Source of the DNA: Tamarix chinensis
Lineage: Eukaryota > Streptophyta > Magnoliopsida > Caryophyllales > Tamaricaceae
Direction of reading: 5' to 3'
DNA length: 64,000 nucleotides
Assembly: GCA_030549775.1 (NCBI GenBank)
Contig: CM060177.1
Coordinates: 70,415,638-70,479,637 of the forward strand
Shown here: in pieces, positions 23,949 to 35,560 of the stretch
Layout of the letters: each line of letters begins with the position of its first letter
Position numbering within the stretch: the stretch's first letter is position 1
Notes under the pieces: generated by a model
What the model was told of the DNA's origin: nothing
Database searches by the model: none
Seen by the model: the letters and a program-made list of their open reading frames with translations, nothing else
Position numbers and translations under genes: made by a program

Positions 23949-25108
23949 AGACTTATGTCCATTCTACTGATTGGATTTGGCCTGGACTTATGTCTGATTT
24001 AGTGATTAGCTTTGACCTAGAATTATATTCAGTTTGGTGATTGGTTTCAACTTAGACTTTATGTCTCTTATTTGGATAGGCTTCTATGACATGTGAAACC
24101 ATAGAGTGGTGTGTAATCCATTGATTGATGATAAACTCTAGATAATATGTAAATGGGTGATAGAACCTAATTGATGAATAAGTGGAATCATAAATAATTG
24201 GATATTGATGGTGGCAAGGGTTTGAATGAACAAAAAGGATAAATTTTGGTTTGAGCATTTGTGTAATGGTTTAAATGTTTAACTTATTATTGATTGAAAT
24301 GTTGGTTGGATGTTGACCTACCTCACTATATGGATAAGAAAATGGTATGATCTAATCGACTGAGTAATTAGGGAAAAAAACATGGCGGCTCCTTTTAGTA
24401 ACCTATATAGTCCATGTTTGAATACCTATGTGATTATAGTATGAAAATAAGCATGATATATTCTGTGTTTTTTGAGTTATGCATGATAGTATATCTTGGT
24501 GTATTCCTACCTTTACGCATATGGTATTAGTATAACGCATGTTAATTACAATATCCATGTGTGATAGATTGGCAATATATACTTGTTTTCCATTGAGAAA
24601 ACAACTTGGCTTACTTAGTAAATAGCATACTAATGCATCCCTTTCCTCAGTTACATGCTATTCCCACAAGCAGCGAGTCATATTTAGGTTTTTGGGGATG
24701 GCTAGTAGTGGGTTTACCTCAGTTAAGGATTCAAGACTTGAGAGTGTGGACATCTAGATATTTTTGTGGGGTCTGTGGTAGACCGTGGTTTTGGTTCCAG
24801 GGTCACAGCCTAATCTAGTTTTAATGAAGCTTTATACTTTTAATTATTTGTATTCCTATATTGACTCAATTAGGGACCAATGAGATCCTTAATGTAAATA
24901 ATCTTTTAAAATATTTATGTAATTTATTTTTTTGCACTCTATTTTAAACTAGTTGGTTGCTTTTGGCCTTGTATCCTATATGTTGTAAGCAGCAGATGTA
25001 TATCCTGTGTCAGATAAGGTGGTAACATCATGTCTTTCCTAAGAATATTTTTAGCTTTTATACTATTTTAAACAACAATTTTTGGTAGTAAGAAATGAGG
25101 GTGTTAAA
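23949..25108 (+). mobile_element. D-family LTR-like element G, 3' part
   Basis: It resumes after solo LTR A with a 34-37-bp tandem repeat that also lies left of A: CCTAGACTTATGTCC, CCTGGACTTATGTCTG, CCTAGAATTATATTC and CTTAGACTTTATGTC at 19425-19461 and 23949-24065. It ends GAGGGTGTTAAA at about 25108, a decayed GGGGTGTTACA. Element F resumes right after it. Confidence 0.6.
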
Positions 25109-25537
25109 GTCTTAAGGGATATGAAAGTAGGGATACCACACTCCCCATAGAAATGGATAATAAGAAGTGCCATAGGGGTCATCCTGGGATACCTAACCCA
25201 CCCATACTGGATACACATGCCATTCAGACTTTTTATATTATAGTCCTATACCTTAAAGATATGTGCATACCCCTACCAGATGCAACTTGATAGATAAAGA
25301 AATAGGTACTAAGTGAAAAATATACACCACAAGGCAACCCGCCCACTAACTCCTTGCTAGCAACCCCGAGAGTTAGAGAAAAGGCCAAAACAAAATCTTA
25401 TTCCATTATCATAAATTTTTAAGTGATATCACAAATCACATGTAAAATTCCAAAAATAGCCAAATGGGTGTTTCCAAGTGATAATACCAAACACATCACA
25501 AAGCATGAAATCTACCAAGTGGGTGTTTCCAAGATCT
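25109..25537 (-). mobile_element. D-family LTR-like element F, second part
   Basis: It continues F with two more GGGATACC repeat units and then a segment that matches the reverse complement of D at about 6900-7230. Shared phrases include CCCGCCCACTAAC, GCTAGCAACCCCGAGAGTTA and GATAATACCAAACACATCAC. CACTA element 1 breaks it at 25538. The expected remainder (the counterpart of D 5010-6900) is not found to the right. Confidence 0.65.
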
Positions 25538-25552
25538 CACTACAAGAAAAGG
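25538..25552 (+). repeat. Left terminal inverted repeat of CACTA element 1
   Basis: CACTACAAGAAAAGG is the sequence shared by many plant CACTA families. It is the site where the tnp2 transposase cleaves. Confidence 0.9.
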
Positions 25553-25559
25553 TAATTTT

Positions 25560-26245
25560 TGCTACGGAATATTTTGTTGCCAAATATATCTTTACTAATG
25601 ATAATATATTTTTGGTAATGACAAATTGTCGTTGGGTATCATAGCGTAACTAAAGATTTTTGTAACAACTTTTTGATGTTGCCAAAAAAAATTACTTTAG
25701 CAACGATAATTTTATGGCTAAAAAAATTTTGGTTATCATAAATTGTTAGTATAGACAATGGAGCATAATTATATTTTGCAATGATTTTTCTATTGCGAAT
25801 AAAAGATAATTATTGGAAACGATATTTTTGTTACCAATAATATTCTATATTTTATAATGGTTTGTTTGTTGCTAATAATGCACAATATATTTTGCAACAA
25901 CTTTCCTATAGCCAAAAATAGTCTATATTTTGCAACAAAATTATTTGTTGACAATAATATACAATAACATTCCTATTGCAAATAATATTGTACATTTTGT
26001 AATGATTTTTTTGTTGTTAATAATGTATAATGTATTTTGCAACAACTTTCCCATGGTAAAAAATAGTCTTTATTTTGCAATGATTTTTTTGTTTCCAATA
26101 ATGTACTATAATTTTGCAATAACTTCTTTGTTGCCAATAATTAGCTTTATTTTGCAACAAATTTTTTGTTGCTAATGAAATATTTATTGATAATGCTATT
26201 TCTGGCAACAATTTCTTCATTTCCAAAAAATTCCACTAATACTTT
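25560..26245. repeat. Subterminal repeats of CACTA element 1
   Basis: Variants of TTTTGCAACAA and of TTGTTGCCAATAAT alternate about every 30-60 bases (for example near 25893, 25930, 26034, 26150). The two are partly reverse complements, so the block is a ladder of inverted copies around GCAAC/GTTGC. Subterminal arrays of this kind bind the TNPA protein in En/Spm. Confidence 0.85.
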
Positions 26246-27289
26246 TCAATAAATTATCACTTGATAACCTATCACTCATCTCATACATATAAGTCAAATA
26301 CAAATATCAATAGTAAATTCATTTGATCATCAATATAACAAGTATAATTCATTAATTATATAATGATCCAATAAAATTTTCCAAAAGAGAAACTATTGTT
26401 TAAAACCATGTAATTCTGAGATGTCACCAAGACATCCAAAAATACTTATAAAACCAAGAACACTATCTTCTATCAACACATAAACTAATAACACAAATAT
26501 GTATCCACAAATCAACCAATATTCTTCACTAATAACACCATAGAAAACATCACCATCATCATTAAGTGTATTCCTATACTTGAATAAATAAAAAAATTAG
26601 TACATGTGCCATACATACGTATGTATGTATGTATGGAAAATATAAGTGTCATTAGCACATCATTTTTATTTTTGTACAGTACAAAACCACTAATGGGAAA
26701 TTATTCACATGGACATCTAACCACATGCAAGTTCCAAATCAACTCTTTAGTGTTCTAATGTAATGTAGATCATGATTTCAATGAATTTTTGTACTTTACA
26801 ACACATGTTATCTTATAAATGCAACTGAAACTTTTTTTATGAGGAAGTGTACTCATAAATAATTTAATTCCAGAGCTACTAGACTCATAAGCTTCTCTTA
26901 CTAACCATTTCAAGCATCATTCCTTCAAAATTTTACTATGATCGTTCTATCCCTAAAAATATTTCAGATTTAAAGGGAAAAGACTGATTGTGGCAAACTT
27001 CAAATGTTTATGGGCTGAACAATCTTATTTGACCACATAATCATCAAAACAACATACAAAGAATTATGGAATACAGATAATCAAGTTTTTTTTTATATTT
27101 TTCTTCATTCTACCAAGCGAGAATATTTTCACCCATTCTTAAGTGACTATGGAATCCTTATAAATATCTCTTTATCATATTAGTTTCATCAAACTCTTAA
27201 TCTTTTGAAATATTTGATCCTATATAAGACTCAATAATACTACACAATGCAAAGTATCTCATATCATAAAATAAATACAAACTTGGGTT
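26246..27289. other. Non-coding interior between subterminal repeats and tnpA of CACTA 1
   Basis: AT-rich, no recognisable protein. It contains an (ATGT)n run at about 26617-26635. It probably corresponds to the 3' untranslated and spacer part of the minus-strand tnpA transcript. Confidence 0.5.
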
Positions 27290-28521
27290 AGTATAGAAAT
27301 TAGAATTTACCTCATTATATTGATAGCCATCATTTGACTCATTTCTAGCACGCTCTTCTCAAAAGTAGCCATAGATTGATATTTTTTCTCTTTAATCTCG
27401 TCTATTTGACTCTGTAGACTAGATATCTTATTTTGCTACTCAATTGTCTTACTTCTATATTGTATGATTTTTTGTTGTTCTTTTTCTTGAACCCTTGATT
27501 TGATAAAGCCACCATACGTACTACCTTTCCCTCATGTGTATCCAGAATTTAGGCCTAAAACATGAAGTAACATCTCTTCCCATGATTGAGGGGATCCTTC
27601 TTCTTCCTTATCCTACACAAGCTGGTGGAGGTCTTCCTACAATACACATCATAAAATTTTTCATACATATAGATTCCTAGTTATTATAATCAATTCTTTT
27701 TATGAACTAACATATTCAATAACAACTTATTTGTTGATAAATATTTGTCAAACTAAACAAACATCAAAAAAAATTTTGAAAATAATTTAAAGATGCTAAT
27801 CCAAATATAAGAATAATTTAGTCAAATTTCATTAGACCGTCCATCATTAATCCACTCTAATATTCCTCGATCATTTGCGCGTATGTGTTCAACAAGCCAA
27901 ATCACATTAGCCTTGACTTAACATCACCATTCTTCTTCTTTGGTTACGACACATTAGTTAGTCATTTTTTGCATAAAGATGAATTAATATATTAAATATA
28001 ACTATTTCATATTATTACCATAATATTTTCCACCTCTGGGAAAGATAATTTTGTTGTGGTGTGTTGGCAACATTTATCTAACTTTTGATTTTTACTGTTT
28101 TGTTTACTTATTGTCTACAATTTAAGAATACAAAATTCAAGTTAAATAATATATACCTAATAAAGAAACTAGTCAGGCAAAAAACTTATCAATAATGCAC
28201 AAAAGTACCTTAAATTTATCAGAATTAAAAGTTTCACAACATTTTTTCTCATTTTAAAGATCAAAATCAATAGATAGATTTTTCAAACATTCCTCATGCA
28301 TATCCCCACATTCTTTGTAGTAAGAATGCAAGTGAGCTTTCCAATATTAATATAAGTGTTGCATTACAAACAATTCAAATGCTTTTAATCTAGGCAATTG
28401 ATTACTATCTATTATGTTGAACTTGTTCTATGGTGTGACAAAAAAATAATAAGACAAAACACAAACTATATGGTTAACTAACATAGTTTGGAATTTATAA
28501 AAGGATAAGAATGAATATATA

Positions 28522-28557
<36 letters not shown>

Positions 28558-28775
28558 CGTGTATGTGTGTGTGTGTCTATATGAGCGCTTTGGTCCACAT
28601 AATATGGCCATAAAAATTTCTATCATTTTCTCCAACGACTTGGAGAATATAGTCAGGTATGTCAACCACTGATTTTGCGATACCACCTATTGTCTTCTTC
28701 AAAATCATATAAGATTTGCACTTTCCTCTTTACCCTCTTTTCCTTTTAGCACTAGTAGTTGATGCTATTACAGAA
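27290..28775 (-). pseudogene. tnpA-like accessory gene of CACTA 1, C-terminal part
   Basis: Separate coding stretches are readable on the minus strand. At about 28610-28760 the fragments KSYMILKKTIGGIAKSV and YGHIMWTKA appear. At about 27310-27540 GKGSTYGGFIKSRVQEKEQQ is followed by a Gln/Lys/Glu-rich heptad stretch ending SVLEMSQMMA. A basic segment followed by a C-terminal coiled coil is the usual layout of the plant CACTA accessory protein (Transposase_24-like), which binds subterminal repeats. Stops between the stretches are partly introns and partly decay. A microsatellite (AT, GTAT, GT) lies at 28515-28576. The upstream part of the gene is on the far side of the inserted LTR at 37389. 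Confidence 0.6.
28515..28576 (+). repeat. Compound microsatellite (AT)n (GTAT)n (GT)n
   Basis: About 8 AT, 7 GTAT and 6 GT units in a row, inside the tnpA region of CACTA 1. Confidence 0.95.
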
Positions 28776-29044
28776 ATAAGATAAAAAAATTAAGGATTAG
28801 CTTGAAAATTATAGCTAAATATAAATTTATTAGGGAAATTATTTTATTAAAATAAAAGGGAATTAATTAGGGATAATTAAGAATACAATAATAAATATTT
28901 TAATTAGAAAAAATTTGGGTGGTTTGCTATTTAAAATGGAATTTAGGAAAACCTTTCAAAAATCCTAAATTATCCTAAAATGGGAATTAAATATTATTTT
29001 ATTTAAATTTTATTATTTTTAAATATCAAAAAATCCAAAATATC

Positions 29045-30240
29045 CCAAATACCTCAACCAACTTATTTTTCTTTTTCATTTTTCTTTTCTTTCCTTTTTT
29101 CTCCTTCTTTTCCCTCTTTCTTTCTTTATCTCCTTTCTCCCTTTTCTTTTTCTCTCTTTTTTCTCAATTTGGACCAACTCATCTACAACATAAACCCCTT
29201 CCTTTTCTTTTTTCTTTCAGCGCGACCTAGGCCCCATACGCCGTGTTTCTTCCTTGTCTTTTTTTCCCATCGCCTTGTCAGTCCACCTCCTTTTCTTTCT
29301 TTCTTTTCTTTTCTTGGACCACCCGGTCCACTCCCCCTTTCTTCTTCCTTCTTCTTCCTCTCCCATCGACCTACAACTCCCTCCCCTTACCTGCGCCGTA
29401 AATCTTACCACCGACCACACTCGCTGATCGGCCATCTCTCCTCTCTCTTTCCCCCTAACTCACCTACCGTTTCGAATCAACCAATTCTTCCCCCTTCTCG
29501 TGCGACTTCCCTTTTTCCCTGGCTAATGGTAGCCTGTCATGGCAAACTTGTGCTAGCCTGTCATCGTCTGCTGGGGTGCCCTCACCTACCTGCCCTTATT
29601 CTCTAGTTCTCCTCCAGCCTTACTCCCCTCCAACTAGCCTATAATACCCCATAAGTTGCCTTGATTGAGCTTTTGACTTCACAACCCAGAAAATCCTTCT
29701 TGTGTGCCACCGCGCTTTTAGACGTCGTCGCCGTCGTCGTCGTCCAATGCCGCCGTTCAAGCCACCCACAGAACCACTCCCTACATCACCCTCTACTAAA
29801 CAATGCCAACCTTCGCCCTCAATTTTCCTTGCATGAGCCACCCTATCGGTGCAAAGTTTTCTTCTCTATTAGCCACTCCTTTACCCCTGTCGCCCTTTGC
29901 ACCCTTGTCCACCACCACTCCCACCCCAATCACTACCCCTTACACCTCCTAAAAACACTTGCAGACCTTCCTCTACCTGCCCCTATCCTCCATTTCCCTT
30001 TCATCCCTCTCCTCCTCTCTTTATCCCTTTCCACCACCTTCGGCCACCACAACAACGCTGTCTGTGCCGCCACCACCATTCCAACCCTCCTCACCTGCGC
30101 ATCCATCACCACCCTAACTTCCACCCTCATTCCCCCTATCATATCTCCAACACTCAACTATCCCTCTTTTCTCCCCTTTTCCCTACCACCATCGCCGTTG
30201 CCGTGCACCACCGCTATTTTCGCTAGTCACCACCAACCCT
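29045..30240 (+). repeat. Polypyrimidine tract of LTR B
   Basis: This is the counterpart of 19750-20740. It has the same strand bias and the same Ser/Pro/His-rich pseudo-open frames, the longest being 193 codons at 29661-30242. The protein text differs freely between the two copies while the base composition is kept, so I read it as non-coding. Confidence 0.7.
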
Positions 30241-30382
30241 AGGTGGTACCCTAAACCCTCTTAACCCTTAAATTCTAATTATTTAGGCTTTATTCATTTT
30301 AATTATGTTATATTATTATTATTATTCTTCTTGTTATTATTATTACTATTAAGGGTCGAGACCCTATTTTATCATTAATTCG

Positions 30383-30417
<35 letters not shown>

Positions 30418-31329
30418 CACTATTATTGCTATGGTATAAATATTCAAACCCTTATATTGTCATCATTTTAAATATTACAATTATTAATATTATCCTTAGC
30501 AATATTGGTATTTTTTTAGTGTTATTATTATTATATTATTATTTTGTCCTTAACCCTATTATTAGTCTTAGCCTGAAAATACTAAGTTTTCTATTACTAG
30601 GAGAATTAGTATTATTTTTATTATTAGTATCACTATTTTTGCTATAACTAATGTGAGTACTATTAGTAGGGGAAATAAATTTATTAGATTTAATAATATA
30701 AATATGGCTATAAATATTATTCAAAACCCTATTTTCACTTATAAAACTTCCTCTAATAATAGTAACCCTAATATTGGAATAAAATAGGAAATAATAGTAT
30801 TTTTTGTGGGAGGAAAACTAATCCTTAGTTTCTCCATCTTATAGGTGAAACCAGGTAAAACCATAAGAAGGCATAGGAGCGTGCTTCAAGATAGGTGTCG
30901 TGCTAGGTAAGGGTGTAGCTAAAGCCTTATGTGTGTTATATGCCTTATATACCTTGTATTCTATGTATCATGATATATTATCTATCTTATGCTTATCGTT
31001 ATAATTATTTTATATGTAGCATAGCTTAGAGTTGAGGTATGCTCATATGTTATCTTATGGCATGTGCATAATATGTATATGTTGTGATTATGATGTGATG
31101 TGATGTGGCCCTTTAGATCATACATGCTAGGTTATGTAATGTGATGACAAAAGGTGAAAGGATGAAAAAGGAACATAGGGAAGTAGGTTGACCAAGGGAT
31201 GTGGGGTAGACCTAAACATCCCATGATCCATGTGAGAAAGAATAAAAGGGGACTTAAAGTAAAATAAAGTGGATGAATTTTGCATGGAAGAATCTAGGTT
31301 TTTTTGGTAAGTAACATAATATATATTAC

Positions 31330-31760
31330 CACCAAATGGCATGGGAGTACAACTTTTGACCCAAAAGGGAAGGTCACAACTTACAATCTAATCTCATCTA
31401 AATTTGACATAGTGCGACAAAACATTTACAAGAATGTAGGCTAGCAATTCGCGTGGCTATGTCTTTGACTATCTTCTTAAGTACACTGTGAGGTGATTGG
31501 CTTTTGCTCTTAAATATCCGAGTATTCCTTTCGTGCCATATATGATATATCATTATAGCAAAAAGGGCTTTCAAGGCTAGACTTTTTATGCTGGGTCGAT
31601 GTCTTTGTTGTATAATCCAGCAAAGTTCCTATCTCCATGATTGAGTTACATGGCTAGGTCCCAGTTTGGTGAGAATAATATACCATATCTGTCGGACATG
31701 CACATAGTCAAAAAAGAGGTGCTCAAAAGTCTCAGGCTATTGTAGATAGAGGGAGCATGT
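31330..31760 (-). pseudogene. LINE C-terminal zinc-binding RT domain (zf-RVT)
   Basis: Readable minus-strand pieces match the plant LINE C-terminal zinc-binding region: WHERNTRIFKSKSQSPHSVL, then VKDIATRIASL. The element ends about 100-150 bases further on. Decayed. Confidence 0.6.
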
Positions 31761-33300
31761 GGTGTCCAAGTCAATGCCAATATTATAAAGGGAATCATTC
31801 ATTGCTAGCTTCTCTTGAGCTGCAAGCTAAAGAAAGAATTGATGACTGGGAATTGCTAGTGGTTTCCATACTACTGAACTCTAGTAAACTTGAGTTTTTT
31901 TAGTGATTATAAGTTCATAACATATACTGGTACTGTAACTAACTTGAGTGTCCAAAATAAGGTTAGGAGAAGTGTATGCACAGATGGTGCTCAAACCAGT
32001 TCTCAAGTTCAAGATCCTTTTCATTGCCCATGAGAATTTTGCAGTGGCCTGGACAATCAACGAGCTAGTATTGTTGAAGTAGTATTCATGGGACCATTTA
32101 AACTATAGTGTGTCTTTTTTCATTATAAGCAACCACAAAAGTTTACCAATCACTCCTTTATTCTATATACTCATATCAAATAAGCCCAAGCCGCCTTCTT
32201 TCTTTGGGGTACAAACTATGTGCCATGCCACAAGAGCTCTTCTAGTGGTTTGAGCTGAGTTAGACCATAGGAATGATTGACATCGAGCCTCCACAATATG
32301 AATGATCTTTTTTGGCAAGATGAACAGTTGGCTCCAGTATGCCTCAATGTTATATAGGACGGATTTGATTAGCTGTAGTTTGCCTGAGTAACTAAGGAGC
32401 TTTGTAGTCCAAAGTTTTAATCTGTTTGTGATCTTTTCAACGAGATGAGAACATTGGTAAGTTGTTAAATGGCTGTTGGAGAGAGGAATACCAAGGTAGG
32501 TTACTAGGAGATGTCCTTCATTCATGCTGATAGTGGTAAGGAGGTGCTTTTTGAGGGTAGTATTCATGCCACCACAAAAACACTGGCTTTTTTGTTTATT
32601 GAGTTCCAGACTAGAAAGAGAGGAGAAGTGATGGAAAGTATTCAGTAGCTTAAGGACAGATTGTGTATCACCATGGGTGAAGATAAGTAAATCATCTACA
32701 AAGGATAGGGATGTGATTTTGGTTTTATGACACTTGGGATGGCCTTTAAAAAACTTTTCCTCCCATAAGCCCTGAAACACTCTATGTAGTATTCCATAAT
32801 AATCACAAATAGGTAGGGAGAGATGGGGTCACCTTGCCTTAATCATCTTCTAGCTCTGAATGGTATGTTTGGTGAGCCATTAAAAATGATAAACTAACTA
32901 ACTGTGCTAACACTGTGCATGATCAGTTGAACAAAGTGTAATGGGAAGCCCAGTCCATGCAAGATTTGTTCAAAGAAAGCCCATTCAATTGAATCATATT
33001 TTTTCCTGAGGTCCAACTTAAGCATGCATCTAGGTGAAATGTGTTTTTGACCATAAGCTCTCACCAATTCATGAGCAAGGAGGATGTTATCACCAATATT
33101 CCTTCCCCTAACAAATGCAGACTGTGATTGATCAATGAGGGAGGGTAACACCTATTGCATTCTGTTGGTGAGTACCTTCGAAATAATTTTGTATAAACTT
33201 GATAGCAAGTAATGGGTCGGTATTGTTCAACTTTTGTAGGTGCATCCACCTTAGGGATTAGTGTAAGGGCTACTATATTCAAGATGTGAGGGAATCTCTT
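31760..33300 (-). pseudogene. LINE reverse transcriptase (ORF2), frameshifted
   Basis: The RT fingers are readable from 33282: ALTLIPKVDAP and EQYRPITCYQVYTK. After a frameshift come LIDQSQSAFVRGRNIGDNIL and CMLKLDLRKKYDSIEW; the RGR and DL.K.YD motifs are family-typical, with KKYD where AYD is usual. Then come LRQGDPISPYLF, a further shift, and the catalytic SFVDDLLIF within 32163-32780, followed by LGIPLS and the thumb. At least two frameshifts and several stops separate the blocks. The FxDD centre itself is kept. Confidence 0.85.
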
Positions 33301-33969
33301 GGGACAAAAGAATTCCTACACAATTCTCCATAAATGGTTTCTAATGATAGGCTAACAAGATTTATAGAATAAGGCATTGAAGCCATCCAAAGCAAGGGAT
33401 TTATTATTTCCCATGTTAAAAGTTACCAGTTTAACCTCCTCTTTTGTGATAGGTGTCATCAATTGCCTTTATTGCTCTACTGTAAGCATATGTCCTCTGG
33501 AGAGGACCTATTCTTGTAGTGTGACCTCTGATATGTTAGATGTTCCCATCAAGCTTCTATAGAATGATATAAAAGATTGTTGTATGTGATCAAGATCAGT
33601 AAGGATGCCACCATGAGTGTCAATCAGGTGATGAACTCTATTATATTGTTGTCTACCTTTAACCATTGCATGAAAAAACTTAGTATTTCTGTCCCCAAGC
33701 TGTAGCCATTATTCACGGGACTTCTGTTTATAAAAACTTTCCTCACACTTGGACAAATGTTGGAGTTTCTTTAGGGCCACCTGCTCTTCCTAAAATAGTG
33801 AGTCATTGAGAGGATCATTTCTCTGTCTTTGCTGTATGTTGAGGATTGAAGCTCTAGTCTCTTGGACTTGAAGACTGATGTTGCCAAATTTTTGTGCATT
33901 GAGCTATTTAAGTAAAGGCTTCAGCTGCTTCAACTTCTACTGAAAATCTTTTATGGCACTACCTTTGAT

Positions 33970-34767
33970 GGGCTAGCTCTGCACTCTCTTTATTATTGAC
34001 ATAAAAGTATCATGCATTACCCACATGTTATAAAATCTAAAGGGTTTTCTTGTATTTCTTTGTGTTTCACCCAGGTGGATCAACATTGGTGAGTGATCGG
34101 AGATTAAAGGGTTATCAAAGTTAACATGAGATTGTGAGAAACTATCCATCCACTTTATGTTTCCCAGAACTCTATCTAATTTGCACCAAATTCTGTCAGG
34201 TACTTGTTGCTTATTTGTCCAGGTGTACTTGCATCCTAAGTAATGGATATCTGTGAGGCATAAGGATTCTAAACAGTTCTTGAATTCCTCCATGTCAGCC
34301 ATAGGGGGAAGATCACCTTGGAGCTTCTCATGTGGTTCTAAGATGACATTAAAGTCACCCATTAGTAACCAAGGAGTGTTTATTGGAGCATTGGTAATAA
34401 GCCAATTCCATAGGCTCTGTCTTTTATGTCGTGTATTGAATCCATACACCATAGTGAGGTAAAAGTGAGAGGTGCCAGCATGGTTTGCTATTGAGCACAT
34501 AATAGCTTGGTCACCTTCAGCCACTTTAGTAATCAGCCAGTGTTGAGATTGCCACCCAAGCTATATTCTGCCATTATAATGGTGTGTATAATTCTAGACC
34601 CATTGCTAGTCAGTAGCAAATGTTTTTATTATTGAATCAACCTTCATTTGCTTTACTCTAGTCTCTACTAGTCCCATGATTGAGACTTTATTACTACTCA
34701 TCCATCTCATGATCTCCTTTTGTTTGTAAGGGTTATTCATACCTCGCACATTCCAACAACCAATCAT
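33970..34767 (-). pseudogene. LINE endonuclease domain (start of ORF2)
   Basis: This domain nicks target DNA to prime reverse transcription. ORF2 opens at the ATG at 34767 with MIGCWNVRGMNN, the usual plant L1 start. Motifs follow in order: GLVETRV (catalytic Glu), MVYGFN, LLMGDFNVIL (Asp/Asn) and ISDHSPMLIHL (catalytic His). Active-site residues are present, but a stop lies near 34560 after NYTHHYNGRI and another after about 33973, so the frame is not intact. Confidence 0.85.
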
Positions 34768-35053
34768 GGTAGATGAATGTTAGTATCTCGGATATAATTC
34801 CCACTGAGGCTGCAAGGCTTATTGAAATTCTGAGTATCATATGCATATGGGTCAAAAATGGGAAAACCATTAAGGACACTCTGTGTATTAGCATATGTGC
34901 GTGTCACTACAATAGGACCCTATTTTGAACTTTTCCTAATCTACATAGTGGTAGTTTTTGGATTCTGTCCACTCTCCACGTCCTACACTTGTGGTTCAAT
35001 AATTGGCATGGTAGGGGGAGGTAGTGATTTTTCCTTCCTTCTGTCCTTAACTA

Positions 35054-35400
35054 CTATCCATTCCTTCTTGCCAGCATCATAATTTTTTCCTTCTGGACAA
35101 GCAATACCAAATGGCCAAATTTGCTACAATGAAGACATAGTTGAGGCTTCCATTCGTATTCAACAGATTGATGATACATGTCAGAGTGGGGTGTTTGGAT
35201 GGGAATGATTGAGGGAAGTTCTTTATGGGCATCCACTCGAACCATTACTCTGGGAAATGAGATTCTGGCTTTGGTTGCAGTAATAACATCTGCACAAAAT
35301 GGCAAACCAAGGAAGCTAGCAATTCTACTTAGGGAATTTTGTGACCACATTGGAAGGGGGAGTTTGGGTAATGTTATCTAAGTATTAAGGAATTGGAAAC
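35054..35400 (-). pseudogene. LINE ORF1 remnant (DUF4283 end plus zinc knuckle)
   Basis: LINE ORF1 encodes a nucleic-acid-binding protein of the retrotransposition particle. The readable part has WSQNSLSRIASFLGLPFCAD and ARISFPRVMVRVDAHKELP, then VEYEWKPQLCLHCSKFGH, which is the typical join of DUF4283 and a CCHC knuckle. The last cysteine of the knuckle is not in its expected place (LVLLVQK follows). Upstream only about 20 more residues are left before the element's truncated end, so two thirds of ORF1 are missing. Confidence 0.75.
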
Positions 35401-35472
35401 GTTCGATTGAGAAATCAAAATCCTCTGTCTAATATTCCAACACCATTGGATAGTTCATCTAGGTTTTTTTAT

Positions 35473-35560
35473 AGGAGAATCTAGGGTTTTGCATGGAAGA
35501 ATCTAGGGTTTTGCATGGGAGAACCTAGGGTTTTACATAGGAGAATTTAGGGTTTGGCAT
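35473..35560 (+). repeat. Short tandem repeat with telo-box-like AGGGTTT
   Basis: Four units of about 22-25 bases read GGAGAATCTAGGGTTTTGCA followed by TGGAA, with variants. Copy A has a less regular version at 22219-22280. The reverse strand gives AAACCCTAGA, close to plant telo-boxes. Confidence 0.75.

Larger units (their letters stand above)
31306..35456 (-). mobile_element. 5'-truncated L1-type LINE, 4151 bp, inserted in LTR B
   Basis: It is flanked by the perfect 14-bp direct repeat ATCTAGGTTTTTTT at 31292-31305 and 35457-35470. On the minus strand it carries, in order, the end of ORF1, an AP-type endonuclease, a reverse transcriptase and a zinc-binding RT-associated domain, all with stops or frameshifts. 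The 3' end abuts a short A7 tail (shared with the duplication). ORF1 starts mid-domain right at the right-hand duplication, which is the usual 5' truncation from incomplete target-primed reverse transcription. Confidence 0.9.

Noticed and set aside
25893..26165. Regularly spaced TTTTGCAACAA repeats as a CRISPR-like array
   Set aside because: Spacing is irregular and repeats alternate in orientation. They flank a CACTA terminus in a plant genome, so they are subterminal transposon repeats.
29661..30242. 193-codon plus-strand open frame (and neighbours at 29169-29606 and 29897-30226)
   Set aside because: It lies in the polypyrimidine tract of LTR B. It is Ser/Pro/His/Leu-rich purely from C/T composition, open in several frames at once, and not conserved as protein in copy A.
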